A stretch of 64,000 bases of DNA. Origin: Streptantibioticus cattleyicolor NRRL 8057 = DSM 46488. GTDB taxonomy: Bacteria; Actinomycetota; Actinomycetes; Streptomycetales; Streptomycetaceae. The position numbers and the translations under genes are program-made. The notes beneath the pieces were generated by a model that saw only the letters and a list, made by a program, of their open reading frames with translations, was not told the DNA's origin and did not search any database. The stretch covers positions 1,488,001 to 1,552,000 of the forward strand of contig NC_017586.1 in NCBI RefSeq assembly GCF_000240165.1, in the 5' to 3' direction. Below, piece after piece: positions 14,763 through 23,687 of the stretch; position 1 is the stretch's first letter, and every line of letters begins with the position of its first letter.

Positions 14763-16706
14763 TTGTACAGCTTCCGGCCCGCGCTTCCCGACTGGCTGAC
14801 GCATCCGGTGCGTGGCCTGCGCGGGGTGGCCGGGCCGGTGCCGTGGGGTGCGGTGCTGCGCGGGGCGCTGGGGGTCGGCCCGGTGCTCGGCGCGGGGGTG
14901 GCCGCGGGGCGTCCGGCGATGGGGGTGATGGCCGGGCTGGGCGCGATGTTCGCGCACGTCAACGATGTTCCGGCGACCCGGAGCACCCGGGTGGTGCGGA
15001 TCGGGCTGCCCGCGCTGGCGGGGGCGCTCGGGCTGCTGGCCGGGGCCTGGCTCGGCGGGCTCGGCATCGGGATGTGGATCGCCCTCGGCCTGGCCGTGGT
15101 GGGCCTGGTCTCGGGTGCGGTGAGCGCGATCGGCCCGGTCTGCTCGGCCGCCGGTGTGCAGCTGGTGGTGCTGGCGATCGTGGGGGCCGGGATGCCGCTG
15201 CCGATATCCCCGCCGGTGCGGGCCGCGCTGCTGCTGGCCGGTGCCGGCTGGGTGATCCTGTGGGCCACGTTGCTGCCCCGGCTGCTGCCCCGCCGTCGGC
15301 ACGGCGCCGCGCTCCCCGACGACCGGTACGCCGTCGCCGCGGTCTACGACGCGCTCGCCGCGCTCCTCGCCGCCGTCGGCACGGAGCGGGGACGGACGAC
15401 GGCCCGGCGGCGGCTGACCAAGGCGTACGACACCGCCTACGAGGCGTTGTACGTGCACCGCCTGCCGGGGCGGCGCCCGTCGGCCGGTGAACGCCTGCTG
15501 CGGGACCGGCTGGCGGTGGCGGGCGCGCTCAGCGAGGCGGCGCTCACCCTGCTGTGGGAGGGCACCCGGGTTCCGTCGCGGGTGGCCCGCACCCCGGCGC
15601 TGCTGGCCCGCTCGATACGCACCGGCCGGCCGCCCGGTCCGCTGGCGGCGCCGGCGCCGTCGACCCCGGGCGGGCTCGCCGCCCACCGCGCCGTTCTGCT
15701 GGCCGCGCGGGTCTTCGACGGCGAGCCGGCCCCGGCGGTCGGCGCGGTCGGGCCCGGATGGCGCGAACGGCTGCGGCGGCTGACCGGCTCGGCGGGACGG
15801 GAGTACGCGGCCCGGGTGGCGCTCTGCGTGGGCGTGGGCACCGTGCTGGCCCGGTGGCTCGCCGAACCGCACTGGTACTGGCTGCCCGCGACCGCCGCCT
15901 TCCTGGTCAAGCCGGATCTCGGTCCGTTGTTCTCGCGGGCGGTGTGCCGGGCGCTGGGCACGGCGGTGGGCGTCGCCGCGTTCGCCGGGCTGGACGCGGT
16001 GGCCGGCCCGCACGGGGCCTGGCCGGTCGGGGTGGCGGCGGTGTGCGCGGCGCTGATACCGGTGTCGGTACGCCACTTCGCCACGCAGACCGCGGTGCTC
16101 ACGCCGTTGCTGCTGGCGCTGGTCCAGCTCGGCGGTGACCCCGGGGCGGGGTACGCGCGGCTGGTGGACACGTTGCTGGGGTGCGCGGTGGTGCTGGCGG
16201 CCGGGGCGCTGCCGGGGCTGGGCGGTCCGCGGGCGCAGGTGTCGGTGCGGCTGTCGCTGGCGGTGCGGGCCACCCGCGACCACCTCGACCGGGTGCTGGC
16301 GGCCGAGGCGCCCTACCCGGTACGGCTGCGGCTGCGGCGCGAGGCGTACCGGGCGCTGGCCGAGGCCCGCCGGGCGGTGGAGGTCGCCGGTGCGGAGCAT
16401 CCGCCCTTCGGCCGCGACCTGGCGGCGTGGGCACCGGTGGTCACCGCGCTGGAGGAGATCGTGGACGCCGCCACGGCCTGCGGGGTCCGGCTCGACCTGG
16501 GCGCCGCCCAGCCGGATCCGGCGCTCGCCGACCGGCTGCGGGCCGGCCTGTCCGACCTCGCCGAAGCCGTGGCCGCCCGGCGTCCCCCGGCGCCCGTCCC
16601 CCTCCCCGCCGCCCCGGCCGTGGCCGGCTGCCCCACCCTCGCCGACGTGACCGCGGGCCTCCGCAAAGCCCGCCGCCTCGCCGCCGCCACCGCGCAAGCC
16701 GCCTGA
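14763..16706 (+). CDS. FUSC-family integral membrane protein
   Basis: A 647-aa protein from the TTG at 14763, chosen because GAGGGGG lies just upstream; an ATG at 14724 has no such site. It contains two blocks of hydrophobic helices (about residues 25-170 and 350-480), each followed by a soluble region. The second begins WYWLPATAAFLVKPDLGPLFSRA, typical of the fusaric-acid-resistance/YccS type FUSC family. A C-terminal cytoplasmic alpha-helical part ends RKARRLAAAT. It is a putative efflux or transport protein of unknown substrate. It is transcribed away from rnpB and is single. Confidence 0.8.
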   Translation: MYSFRPALPDWLTHPVRGLRGVAGPVPWGAVLRGALGVGPVLGAGVAAGRPAMGVMAGLGAMFAHVNDVPATRSTRVVRIGLPALAGALGLLAGAWLGGLGIGMWIALGLAVVGLVSGAVSAIGPVCSAAGVQLVVLAIVGAGMPLPISPPVRAALLLAGAGWVILWATLLPRLLPRRRHGAALPDDRYAVAAVYDALAALLAAVGTERGRTTARRRLTKAYDTAYEALYVHRLPGRRPSAGERLLRDRLAVAGALSEAALTLLWEGTRVPSRVARTPALLARSIRTGRPPGPLAAPAPSTPGGLAAHRAVLLAARVFDGEPAPAVGAVGPGWRERLRRLTGSAGREYAARVALCVGVGTVLARWLAEPHWYWLPATAAFLVKPDLGPLFSRAVCRALGTAVGVAAFAGLDAVAGPHGAWPVGVAAVCAALIPVSVRHFATQTAVLTPLLLALVQLGGDPGAGYARLVDTLLGCAVVLAAGALPGLGGPRAQVSVRLSLAVRATRDHLDRVLAAEAPYPVRLRLRREAYRALAEARRAVEVAGAEHPPFGRDLAAWAPVVTALEEIVDAATACGVRLDLGAAQPDPALADRLRAGLSDLAEAVAARRPPAPVPLPAAPAVAGCPTLADVTAGLRKARRLAAATAQAA

Positions 16707-17112
16707 CGCCCCGCCCGCCCCCGTGCCCGTGCGCACCCCCGCCGGGAGGAGCACGTCACGGCCGTCGTGGGCCCGCTCGCGGACGCCCGGATCCGCAGCC
16801 TGTTCCCGCCAGGGGCGCGTCGCGGACGGCCCGGCCGGGCACTCTCGTGCCGGCCGAGTCGGCACACCAACCCCGGCCGCGCCGGCCCGGCAACCGGGGA
16901 CGTGAACCCCCCGTGGGTCCGGACACCCCCGTCCAGCCGCGCACCCGGGCCCGGCTGCGCGCCGAACGCCAACGCCCTCCGTGGTGGAGCGCCGCCGCAC
17001 GGCCACGCAGCCAAGCCCTCCGTTACCGGGCCGTCCCCGGTCCCGGGAACGGCACCCGTACGCTTGGGGCTCAGTCGTCGTTTCCTACGAGGCCGTCCGA
17101 GGGAGATCTGCC
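16707..17112. other. Intergenic region without recognisable gene
   Basis: About 400 bp of very GC-rich sequence. No tRNA, small RNA or coding ORF is convincing. A hairpin-like GGCCGGGCAC / GTGCCGGCC lies near 16832-16855 and could end FUSC transcription; GGGAGA at 17101 is the ribosome-binding site of the next gene. Confidence 0.5.
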
Positions 17113-17892
17113 GTGCTCGTCCTGTTGCCGCCGTCCGAGGGGAAGGCCACCGGGGGGACCGGTGGGGTGCTGGATGTGGGCGGGTTGTCGGTGGAGGGGC
17201 TGCGGGGGGCGCGGGAGAGGGTGCTGGCGGAGCTGGTCGAGCTGTGCCGGGGGGACGAGGGCAAGGCGATGGAGGTGCTGGGGCTCGGCGCGAAGTTGCG
17301 GGGGGAGGTGGCCCGGAACGCGGAGTTGCGGTCGGCGCCGACGATGCCGGCGGGTGAGCTGTACACCGGGGTGCTGTACGACGCGTTGGGGCTGGCGACG
17401 CTGGACGCGGCGGCACGGCGGCGGGCGGAGGAGGCGTTGCTGGTCTTCTCCGGGTTGTGGGGCGCGTTGCGGGTGACCGACATGGTGCCGGCCTACCGCT
17501 GTTCGATGGGGGTCAAGCTGCCCGGCCTCGGCGCGCTCGGCGCGTACTGGCGGGGGCCGATGGCCGAGGTGATGCCGGAGGTGGCCGGGGACAGGCTCGT
17601 GCTCGACCTGAGGTCGGCGGCGTACGCGGCGGCGTGGAAGCCCACCGGGGAGGTGGCGCGGCGCACGGTCACGGTGCGGGTGCTCCAGGTGCGCGTGGTG
17701 GACGGTGTGGAGAAGCGCTCGGTGGTGAGCCACTTCAACAAGGCGACCAAGGGCCGTCTGGTGCGGGCCCTGCTGACCGAGGGCGCCGATCCGCGCGACG
17801 CGGGCCAACTCGCCGACACCTGGCGGGACTTGGGCTTCACGGTGGAGGCGCCGGCGGCGGGCGGGCTGGACGTCCTGGTCACCGAGGTGTGA
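17113..17892 (+). CDS. yaaA: Peroxide stress protein YaaA (DUF328)
   Basis: A 259-aa protein from GTG 17113, with GGGAGA 9 nt upstream. It shows the family signatures LVLLPPSEGKATGG at the N-terminus, LYTGVLYDALG, FSGLWGALRVTDMVPAYRCSMG and SHFNKATKGRLVRALL. The family (UPF0246) reduces free intracellular iron and limits oxidative DNA damage in E. coli; the same role here is inferred. Length is normal. It is convergent with the padR gene 12 bp away. Confidence 0.9.
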   Translation: MLVLLPPSEGKATGGTGGVLDVGGLSVEGLRGARERVLAELVELCRGDEGKAMEVLGLGAKLRGEVARNAELRSAPTMPAGELYTGVLYDALGLATLDAAARRRAEEALLVFSGLWGALRVTDMVPAYRCSMGVKLPGLGALGAYWRGPMAEVMPEVAGDRLVLDLRSAAYAAAWKPTGEVARRTVTVRVLQVRVVDGVEKRSVVSHFNKATKGRLVRALLTEGADPRDAGQLADTWRDLGFTVEAPAAGGLDVLVTEV

Positions 17893-17904
17893 CGCGCGGG
17901 CGGC

Positions 17905-18489
17905 TCACTCCGGCTCGGCGGCGAACCCCTCGATCGCCCGCTCCAGCCAGGCGAGTTCGGCGGAGCACATGGTGCGCAGGTAGTCGTACTCGATGAGGTT
18001 GACCGGTTCGAGGTGGCCTTCGGGGAGGGCGGCGATGGCGGCGGCGACCTCGGCGTCCTCGCGTTCGAGGCGTTCGGCCAGGGTACGGGCGCGTTCCCGC
18101 AGGGCGGCCAGGACGGTCTCGCGGGGCAGGACGCCGAGGAAGGCGAGGGCGGCGGGGAAGGAGGGGTATTCCTCCACGGGTTCGGTGAGCAGTTCCAGCA
18201 GCCAGCGCCGGGCGGTCTCGGCGCCCTCCTCGGTGGTGCGGTAGAGCGTCTTGTCGGGGCGCTTCTCCTGCTGGGCGGTGCCGACCTGGGTGATCAGTCC
18301 GGCGCGTTCCAGCCGTTCGACGGTCTGGTAGACGGAGTTGCGCTGGGTGACGTTGACCACGCGGTCCTTGTCCCAGTCGTGGATGCGCCGGCGCAGTCCG
18401 TAGGGGTGCAGCGGCTCGATGCCCAGGAGCAGCAGCACGGCCATGGCCAGCGGTGATCTGCGTGGGGCTGCGGAGGCGGGGCCGGCCAT
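17905..18489 (-). CDS. PadR-family transcriptional regulator
   Basis: A 194-aa protein; ATG at 18489 follows GAGGAG at good spacing. The winged helix includes AVLLLLGIEPLHPYGLRRRI, RNSVYQTVERLERAGLI and a wing LYRTTEEG. A C-terminal helical Vir-like domain (RETVLAALRERARTLAERLE, ending in a helix with YDYLRTMCSAELAWLERAI) mediates dimerisation. It lies downstream of, and on the same strand as, a flavin monooxygenase whose promoter contains a long inverted repeat; it is probably that gene's repressor. Confidence 0.88.
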   Translation of the reverse strand: MAGPASAAPRRSPLAMAVLLLLGIEPLHPYGLRRRIHDWDKDRVVNVTQRNSVYQTVERLERAGLITQVGTAQQEKRPDKTLYRTTEEGAETARRWLLELLTEPVEEYPSFPAALAFLGVLPRETVLAALRERARTLAERLEREDAEVAAAIAALPEGHLEPVNLIEYDYLRTMCSAELAWLERAIEGFAAEPE

Positions 18490-18653
18490 CGGTGGACTCC
18501 TCGGACGGGACGGGCGGAACGTGCGGAACGGGCGGGTGCGAACGCGTACGGACGCGTGTCGCGGGTGCCGTACGCGGAGGTGGTACGCCGCGTACGGCAC
18601 CGGCGCCGATGGTATGCGCCGCGCACCGATCCCCCGCGCCCCACCCGCCCCGC

Positions 18654-20015
18654 TCACCCCTCGCGTCCCGCGCCCCGGCTGTCCGCCATGCGCTCGGTGA
18701 ACTTGCGCTTCAGCGCCGGGAAGCGGTTGACCGCGCGGAGCATGGTGCGCTGGCCGACCAGGGCGAGGGCGCCGACGACGGGCTTGTGGACGATGGCGTC
18801 GCCGGTCATCCGCTCGCGGGAGGCGAGGACGGCGGGGTAGGCGTAGTCGCGCATCCGTTCCTCGTAGTCGCCGACGGCGTCGAGCAGGGTGCGGCGGCCG
18901 GCGTGGTGGTCGGCGAGGTTGCGGCCGAGGAGTACGGCGTCGCGCAGCGCGGTGTTGGCGCCGACGCCCATGCCCGGGGTCATGGTGTGGATGGCGTCGC
19001 CGAGCAGAGTGACGTTGCCGGGTTTCCAGGGGGCCACCGGTTCGGAGGTGCGGATGACGAGCGGGAAGGCCGAGGAGGAGTCGGAGAGCGTCATCAGGGT
19101 GCGCAGGTCGGGGTGCCAGTGCGGGGTGAGCCGCAGCGCGAGGTCGACGACGTCCTGGCCGCGCAGCCGTCGTACGTCCGGCGGGAACTTGTCGGTGGCC
19201 GCCCAGATGCCCCAGTTGATGTAGTCGCGGGTGTTGTCGTAGAGCAGGCCGGGCCAGCGGGCGATGAGTTCGGCGTCGTTGCCTCCGATGCCGTTCTTCA
19301 CGACGCCGTCGCGATCCCAGTTGAACTCCATGGTGTGCAGGATGCCGTTGAAGCCCCTGGGCGCCACGATCAGTCCGACGCCCTCGGCGACGTGCGCGGG
19401 GACGAGGGAGCGGGTGCGCGCGGTGAGCGGGGCCTTGGCGGTCAGGCCGACGATGCCGCAGTCGGTCACCCGGGCGTGCGGCAGGTACTGGGCGCGGACG
19501 CGGGAGTTGGCGCCGTCGGCGGCGACCAGCAGGTCGGCGTTGGCGTGGGTGCCGTCGGCGAAGTGGGCGGTGACGGTGGCGTCGTCGTGGCGCTCGTAGT
19601 GGGTGAACTCCTTGTCGAAGTGGACGACGTCCTCGAGTCCGGTGAGGAGCACCTGACGTAGCGTCATGCGGCTGACGGAGTGTTCGGCCTCGCCCGGGTC
19701 GGCGCCGGGGTCGAAGGGGATGTCGAGGAGGGTGCCGAGTTTCTCGGTGACCATCGTCATCCGGCGGGGCGCGCGGGCGCAGGTGGCCGCGAAGGTGGCG
19801 AACAGGTCGGGCGGCAGGCTCGCCTTGAGGGCCCGGCTGCCGTCCGGGTCGATGCCGACGCGGTAGCCGTGGAGGCCGTCCGCGCGGGTGCGGTCGCATT
19901 CGTAGACGTCCACGGCGATGCCGGAGCGCTTGAGGTGGTGCGCGAGGCACAGGCCGCCGAAGCCGGCGCCGACGACGGCGACGCGCAGCGGCCGGGTGGA
20001 GGAGGGGCTGGGCAT
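18654..20015 (-). CDS. FAD-dependent monooxygenase
   Basis: A 453-aa group A flavoprotein monooxygenase. The Rossmann motif VAVVGAGFGGLCLAHHL is at residues 11-27, the DG motif LLVAADGANSRVRA near 165-178, and the GD motif VTLLGDAIHTMTPGMGVG near 325-342, which binds the FAD ribityl chain. No transmembrane helix is visible. It would hydroxylate an aromatic or polyketide-like substrate with NAD(P)H and O2. With the downstream PadR gene and a palindromic operator it resembles an inducible detoxification pair; the substrate cannot be read from sequence. Confidence 0.88.
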   Translation of the reverse strand: MPSPSSTRPLRVAVVGAGFGGLCLAHHLKRSGIAVDVYECDRTRADGLHGYRVGIDPDGSRALKASLPPDLFATFAATCARAPRRMTMVTEKLGTLLDIPFDPGADPGEAEHSVSRMTLRQVLLTGLEDVVHFDKEFTHYERHDDATVTAHFADGTHANADLLVAADGANSRVRAQYLPHARVTDCGIVGLTAKAPLTARTRSLVPAHVAEGVGLIVAPRGFNGILHTMEFNWDRDGVVKNGIGGNDAELIARWPGLLYDNTRDYINWGIWAATDKFPPDVRRLRGQDVVDLALRLTPHWHPDLRTLMTLSDSSSAFPLVIRTSEPVAPWKPGNVTLLGDAIHTMTPGMGVGANTALRDAVLLGRNLADHHAGRRTLLDAVGDYEERMRDYAYPAVLASRERMTGDAIVHKPVVGALALVGQRTMLRAVNRFPALKRKFTERMADSRGAGREG

Positions 20016-20044
20016 GGTGACGGATCCCTTCCGAGGGACGCGAT

Positions 20045-20093
20045 ATAGCCATAACTTCTCTAGTCATATTATGGCTATCGCGTTGACCGTCAA
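20045..20093 (-). promoter_or_regulatory. Monooxygenase promoter with overlapping operator
   Basis: On the minus strand a TTGACG -35 box (20093-20088) and TAATAT -10 box (20071-20066) are 16 bp apart. A perfect 10-bp inverted repeat, ATAGCCATAA (20045-20054) and TTATGGCTAT (20069-20078), overlaps the -10 region. A repressor bound there would block polymerase. PadR is the obvious candidate. Confidence 0.7.
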
Positions 20094-20125
20094 GCCCCGC
20101 GGCGTTCGCAGGTCAGAGAGGGGTG

Positions 20126-20154
20126 TTGCAGTATGTGCAATGATCGTTGCGCAA
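20126..20154 (+). promoter_or_regulatory. Clustered TTGC/GCAA palindromes before eda
   Basis: TTGCA-GTATG-TGCAA (20126-20140) is followed by the perfect 8-mer TTGCGCAA (20147-20154), 28 bp before the aldolase start. The adjacent half-sites look like a dyad operator for a GntR- or LacI-type regulator; no regulator gene is next to it. Confidence 0.4.
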
Positions 20155-20181
20155 CGTGGCGGACGGGGTCAGGATGACGCC

Positions 20182-20856
20182 ATGACGTCCGTGTTGGATC
20201 TCGCCCGCGTGCTCCCCGTCGTCGTGCTGGAGGACGTGGCGGACGCCGTGCCGCTGGCCCGGGCGCTGGTGGCGGGCGGGCTGCCGGCGATCGAGGTGAC
20301 GCTGCGGACCCCGGCCGCGACGGCGGCGATCGAGCGGATCGCGGCGGCGGTGCCGGAGGCGGTGGTGGGCGCCGGGACCGTGCTGTCGCCCCGGCAGGCA
20401 CGGGCAGCGGCGGACGCGGGGGCCCGGTTCCTGGTGAGCCCGGGGTGGACGCCCCGGCTGCTGGACGCCATGGCCGCCACCGGGCTGCCGTTCCTCCCCG
20501 GCGCCTCGACCGCCTCGGAGGTGATGGCGCTGCTGGAACGAGGGGTGGGCGAGGTGAAGTTCTTCCCCGCCGAGGCCGCGGGCGGCGCCGCCTATCTGGC
20601 CTCGCTCGCCGGCCCGCTGCCCGGTGCGCGGTTCTGCCCGACCGGCGGGATCGACGCCGGACGAGCCCGCGCCTACCTGGCGCTGCCCAACGTGGGCTGC
20701 GTGGGCGGCTCTTGGATGCTGCCGCGGTCGGCGGTGGGCGCCAAGGACTGGCCGGCGGTGGAACGACTGGCCCGGGCGGCGGCGGAGCTGACCCCCGCCG
20801 CCGCTCCCGGGCCCTCGGCCCCCGGCGTCAACCCCGCAGGTGCGCCGTGTCGTTGA
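20182..20856 (+). CDS. eda: KDPG/KHG aldolase
   Basis: A 224-aa class I aldolase (2-dehydro-3-deoxy-phosphogluconate aldolase, Entner-Doudoroff and uronate catabolism). Family motifs are PVVVLEDVADAVPLARALV, the catalytic Glu in IEVTLRTPAA, GAGTVLSPRQA, the Schiff-base Lys in GEVKFFPAEAAGG, and PTGGI. It is a little longer than the 205-213 aa norm because of a Pro/Ala-rich tail. Its 3' end overlaps the opposing phosphatase gene by 29 bp. Confidence 0.93.
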   Translation: MTSVLDLARVLPVVVLEDVADAVPLARALVAGGLPAIEVTLRTPAATAAIERIAAAVPEAVVGAGTVLSPRQARAAADAGARFLVSPGWTPRLLDAMAATGLPFLPGASTASEVMALLERGVGEVKFFPAEAAGGAAYLASLAGPLPGARFCPTGGIDAGRARAYLALPNVGCVGGSWMLPRSAVGAKDWPAVERLARAAAELTPAAAPGPSAPGVNPAGAPCR

Positions 20857-22087
20857 GCAGCCGCACCGAGGCGTTGCCGTCCGCGTAGTACGCCACCGCC
20901 GACAGGGAGCCCGCCGACAGGTCCATGCGGAACAGCGATTCCGGCGGCGCCCCGAGCGCGAGCCGGACCAGGGTCTTGACCGGGGTGACATGGCTGACCA
21001 GCAGCACCGTCATCCCCGGGTAGCGGGCGAGCAGCCGGTCGCGGGCGGCGGCCACCCGGCGGGAGACGGTGGTGAAGCTCTCGCCACCGCCGGTGGGGGC
21101 GGCCTTGGCGGAGTTGAGCCAGGCGTCGAGGTCGGCCGGGTGGCGTTCCCGTACCTCGGCGAAGGTCAGCCCCTCCCAGGCCCCGAAGTCGGTCTCGCGC
21201 AGCCCGTCCTCGACCACCACCTCCAGCCCGAGGCGGCCGGCCACGATGGCGGCGGTCTCCCGGCAGCGCGCCAGCGGGGAGGTGACGACGGCCTGGACGC
21301 TGCCCCGGGCGGCCAGCGCCTCGGCGGCGCGCTCGGCCTGCCACCGGCCCTTGTCGGTGAGCTCGGGGTCTCCCCCGCCGCTGCCGGAGAACCGCTTCTG
21401 CGGGGTGAGCGGGGTCTCGCCGTGCCGCAGCAGGACGAATGTGGTGGAGGTGCCCAGATCGGGCGCGGCGGTGCGGGCGGCCGGCGGGGCCACCGGTTCG
21501 CGCGCCGTCTCCTCGGCCGCGGTCACCGCGTCGACGGGACGAGTGGCCCCGCGCAGCGCGGCCCGGGCCGCGGCGAGACCGGCCGCGGCGTCCCCGGGGG
21601 CGGTGGCCGGGGCGATCCGGGCGACCCCGGTCTCCTCGCGCACCACGGTGCCGGAGTCCTTGGGCTGCCACTGCCTGCCCTGCTTGCCGGCGTCCATCGC
21701 CTCGTTGGCCAGCCGGTCGGCGTGCTTGTTGCGGGCGCGCGGCACCCACTGGTACGTGACCCGCTCCGGCGCGAACGCGGTACGGGCCTCGGCGGCCAGC
21801 GGGCGCATCCCCGGGTGCTTGATCTTCCAGCGCCCCGACATCTGCTCGACGACGAGCTTGGAGTCCATCCGCACCTCGACCCGCGCCTCGGGGTCGAGTT
21901 CGTGAGCGGCCCGCAGTCCGGCGATCAGGCCGCGGTACTCGGCGACGTTGTTGGTGGCGGTGCCCAGGTACTCGGCGGCCTCCACCAGCGTCTCGCCGGT
22001 CTCCGCGTCGAAGACCACGGCACCGTAGCCCGCGGGTCCCGGGTTGCCCCGGGACCCGCCGTCGGCCTCGACGACGAACTTGCGCAT
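20828..22087 (-). CDS. Bifunctional RNase HI / histidine phosphatase
   Basis: A 419-aa two-domain protein. The N-terminal RNase H domain shows EADGGSRGNPGPAGYG, NNVAEYRGL, RMDSKLVVEQMSG and RNKHADRLAN, giving the D-E-D-D set. An Ala/Pro-rich linker (about 140-205) leads to a phosphoglycerate-mutase-like phosphatase with LLRHGETPLTPQ and SHVTPVKTLV. Mycobacterial Rv2228c has the same layout and couples RNase H with alpha-ribazole phosphatase activity. ATG 22087 overlaps the upstream stop by 1 nt. It is the last gene of a three-gene operon with a zinc-ribbon protein and a Nif3 homologue. Confidence 0.92.
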   Translation of the reverse strand: MRKFVVEADGGSRGNPGPAGYGAVVFDAETGETLVEAAEYLGTATNNVAEYRGLIAGLRAAHELDPEARVEVRMDSKLVVEQMSGRWKIKHPGMRPLAAEARTAFAPERVTYQWVPRARNKHADRLANEAMDAGKQGRQWQPKDSGTVVREETGVARIAPATAPGDAAAGLAAARAALRGATRPVDAVTAAEETAREPVAPPAARTAAPDLGTSTTFVLLRHGETPLTPQKRFSGSGGGDPELTDKGRWQAERAAEALAARGSVQAVVTSPLARCRETAAIVAGRLGLEVVVEDGLRETDFGAWEGLTFAEVRERHPADLDAWLNSAKAAPTGGGESFTTVSRRVAAARDRLLARYPGMTVLLVSHVTPVKTLVRLALGAPPESLFRMDLSAGSLSAVAYYADGNASVRLLNDTAHLRG

Positions 22088-22830
22088 CACAGACCGGAGT
22101 CCGGGGTGCGCACCAGGATGCGCCGGCAGTTCTCGCAGCGGACGACGGCGTCGGCGGGGGCCGAGCGGACGTCGTTCAGCTCGGTGATGTTGAGTTCCAG
22201 CCGGCAGCCCTCGCAGCGCTTCTGGTAGAGCTTGGCCGCGCCGACGCCGCCGGACTGGGCGCGCAGCTTGTCGTAGAGGGCCAGCAGGTCGGCCGGGACG
22301 GCGGAGGCGACCACCTCGCGCTCCTTGGCGGCGGTGGCCGCCTCGGTGTCGATCCCCTCCAGCGCGGCGGCCCGGCGTGCCTCGGCCTCGGCGACCTTGG
22401 CCCGCACCGATGCCAGCCGCTCGGCGAGTTCGGCGGCGCGCTCGGCGGCCTTCTCGCGGCGTTCCATCACCTCCAGGACGACGTCCTCCAGGTCGCCCTG
22501 GCGCTTGGCGAGCGAGGCGATCTCGCGCTGGAGGTTCTCCAGGTCACGCGGGGAGGAGACGGCGCCGGAGTCGAGCCGCTGCTGGTCGCGGGCGGCGCGC
22601 TGGCGCACCTGGTCCACGTCCTGCTCGGCCTTGGTCTGCTCGCGGGCGGTGTCGCTCTCCTCGGTCCTGGCGGCCACCAGCAGGTCGTTGACCTGCTTGG
22701 CGTCGGCGCTCAGACGCTCGATCTCGGCGTGCTCGGGCAGGTTGTTGCGCTTGTGTTCCAGCTGCCCCAGGCGCAGGTCGAGGGCCTGGACCTCGAGGAG
22801 TCGGATCTGGTCGGCGGGCGCGGCGTTCAG
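22087..22830 (-). CDS. Zinc-ribbon coiled-coil protein (CT398-like), CTG start
   Basis: A 247-aa protein starting NAAPADQIRLLEVQALDLRL after its initiator. A long charged coiled coil (about 30-175) is followed by a C4-type zinc ribbon with CEGCRLELN and CENCRRIL. No ATG, GTG or TTG fits. The CTG at 22830 lies 7 nt after AGGAG and forms a CTGA overlap with the Nif3 stop, matching the family's usual N-terminus, so CTG initiation is likely. Its function is uncertain; it is conserved beside Nif3 and RNase H genes. Confidence 0.85.
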   Translation of the reverse strand: MNAAPADQIRLLEVQALDLRLGQLEHKRNNLPEHAEIERLSADAKQVNDLLVAARTEESDTAREQTKAEQDVDQVRQRAARDQQRLDSGAVSSPRDLENLQREIASLAKRQGDLEDVVLEVMERREKAAERAAELAERLASVRAKVAEAEARRAAALEGIDTEAATAAKEREVVASAVPADLLALYDKLRAQSGGVGAAKLYQKRCEGCRLELNITELNDVRSAPADAVVRCENCRRILVRTPDSGL

Positions 22831-23687
22831 CTTGGGGCTCCTGATGGGGTATGGGGGTCGATCGGGGAAGGGGCGTGGAGCGTCCACGGGTCGGTGACCC
22901 GACGCGACACATGGGTCCGCAGGGCCCAGCCGTGCCGGTCGGAGATCTCGTCGAGCTGTCCGGCCGCCTGTTCGCACCACGGCCACTCGGTGGCCCAGTG
23001 GGCCGCGTCCAGCAGGGCCGGGCCGCCGTGCTGGCAGGCCTCGGAGGCGGGGTGGTGGCGCAGGTCGGCGGTGAGGTAGGCGTCCACCCCGGCCCGCCTG
23101 ACCTCGTCGAAGAGGCTGTCGCCGGAGCCGCCGCAGACCGCGACGGTACGGATGGTGCGCTCCGGGTCGCCGGCCACCCGCAGCCCGGTCGCGGTGGCCG
23201 GCAGCCCGGCCGCGGCCTGCGCGGCGAACTCGGCGAGGGTCAGCGGGGCCGGCAGCTCGCCGATCCGCCCGAGGCCGCGGCGGCCCGCCGGGTCGGTGGC
23301 GTCCGGCACGAGCGGACCGGTGATGCGCAGGCCCACGGCGGCGGCGAGGGCGTCGGAGACCCCGGGGTCGGCGCGGTCGGCGTTGGTGTGCGCCACGTGC
23401 AGCGCGATGTCGTGCTTGATCAGGTCGTGCACGACCCGGCCCTTGAACCCGGTGGCCGCCACGGTGGTGGTGCCGCGCAAGTAGAGCGGGTGGTGGGTGA
23501 CCAGCAGGTCGGCGCCGATCCGCACGGCCTCCTCGGCGGTCTCCCGGACCGGGTCCACCGCGAAGAGCACCCGGCTCACCTCGGCGTCCGGGTCGCCGCA
23601 GACCAGGCCCACGGCGTCCCACTGCTCGGCCCGCTCGGCGGGCCACAGGGTTTCGAGCGCGGCGATGACGTCGGACAGTTTGGGCAC
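22827..23687 (-). CDS. Nif3-like dinuclear metal-centre protein
   Basis: A 286-aa protein from GTG 23687, starting MPKLSDVIAALETLWP. The metal-binding signatures are LVTHHPLYLRG near 63-73 and TADLRHHPASEA near 206-217, with a last motif around LDAAHWATEWPWCEQ supplying His and Glu ligands. Members form hexameric rings; some are reported as GTP cyclohydrolase-like, but the cellular role is not established. First gene of the operon leading to the zinc-ribbon and RNase H genes. Confidence 0.9.
   Translation of the reverse strand: MPKLSDVIAALETLWPAERAEQWDAVGLVCGDPDAEVSRVLFAVDPVRETAEEAVRIGADLLVTHHPLYLRGTTTVAATGFKGRVVHDLIKHDIALHVAHTNADRADPGVSDALAAAVGLRITGPLVPDATDPAGRRGLGRIGELPAPLTLAEFAAQAAAGLPATATGLRVAGDPERTIRTVAVCGGSGDSLFDEVRRAGVDAYLTADLRHHPASEACQHGGPALLDAAHWATEWPWCEQAAGQLDEISDRHGWALRTHVSRRVTDPWTLHAPSPIDPHTPSGAPS

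Noticed and set aside
16707-17112. Possible tRNA or selC-like gene in the intergenic region after the FUSC gene
   Set aside because: GGAG-initiated segment does not fold into acceptor, anticodon and T-arms; no TTCGAAT-type loop with paired stem is present.
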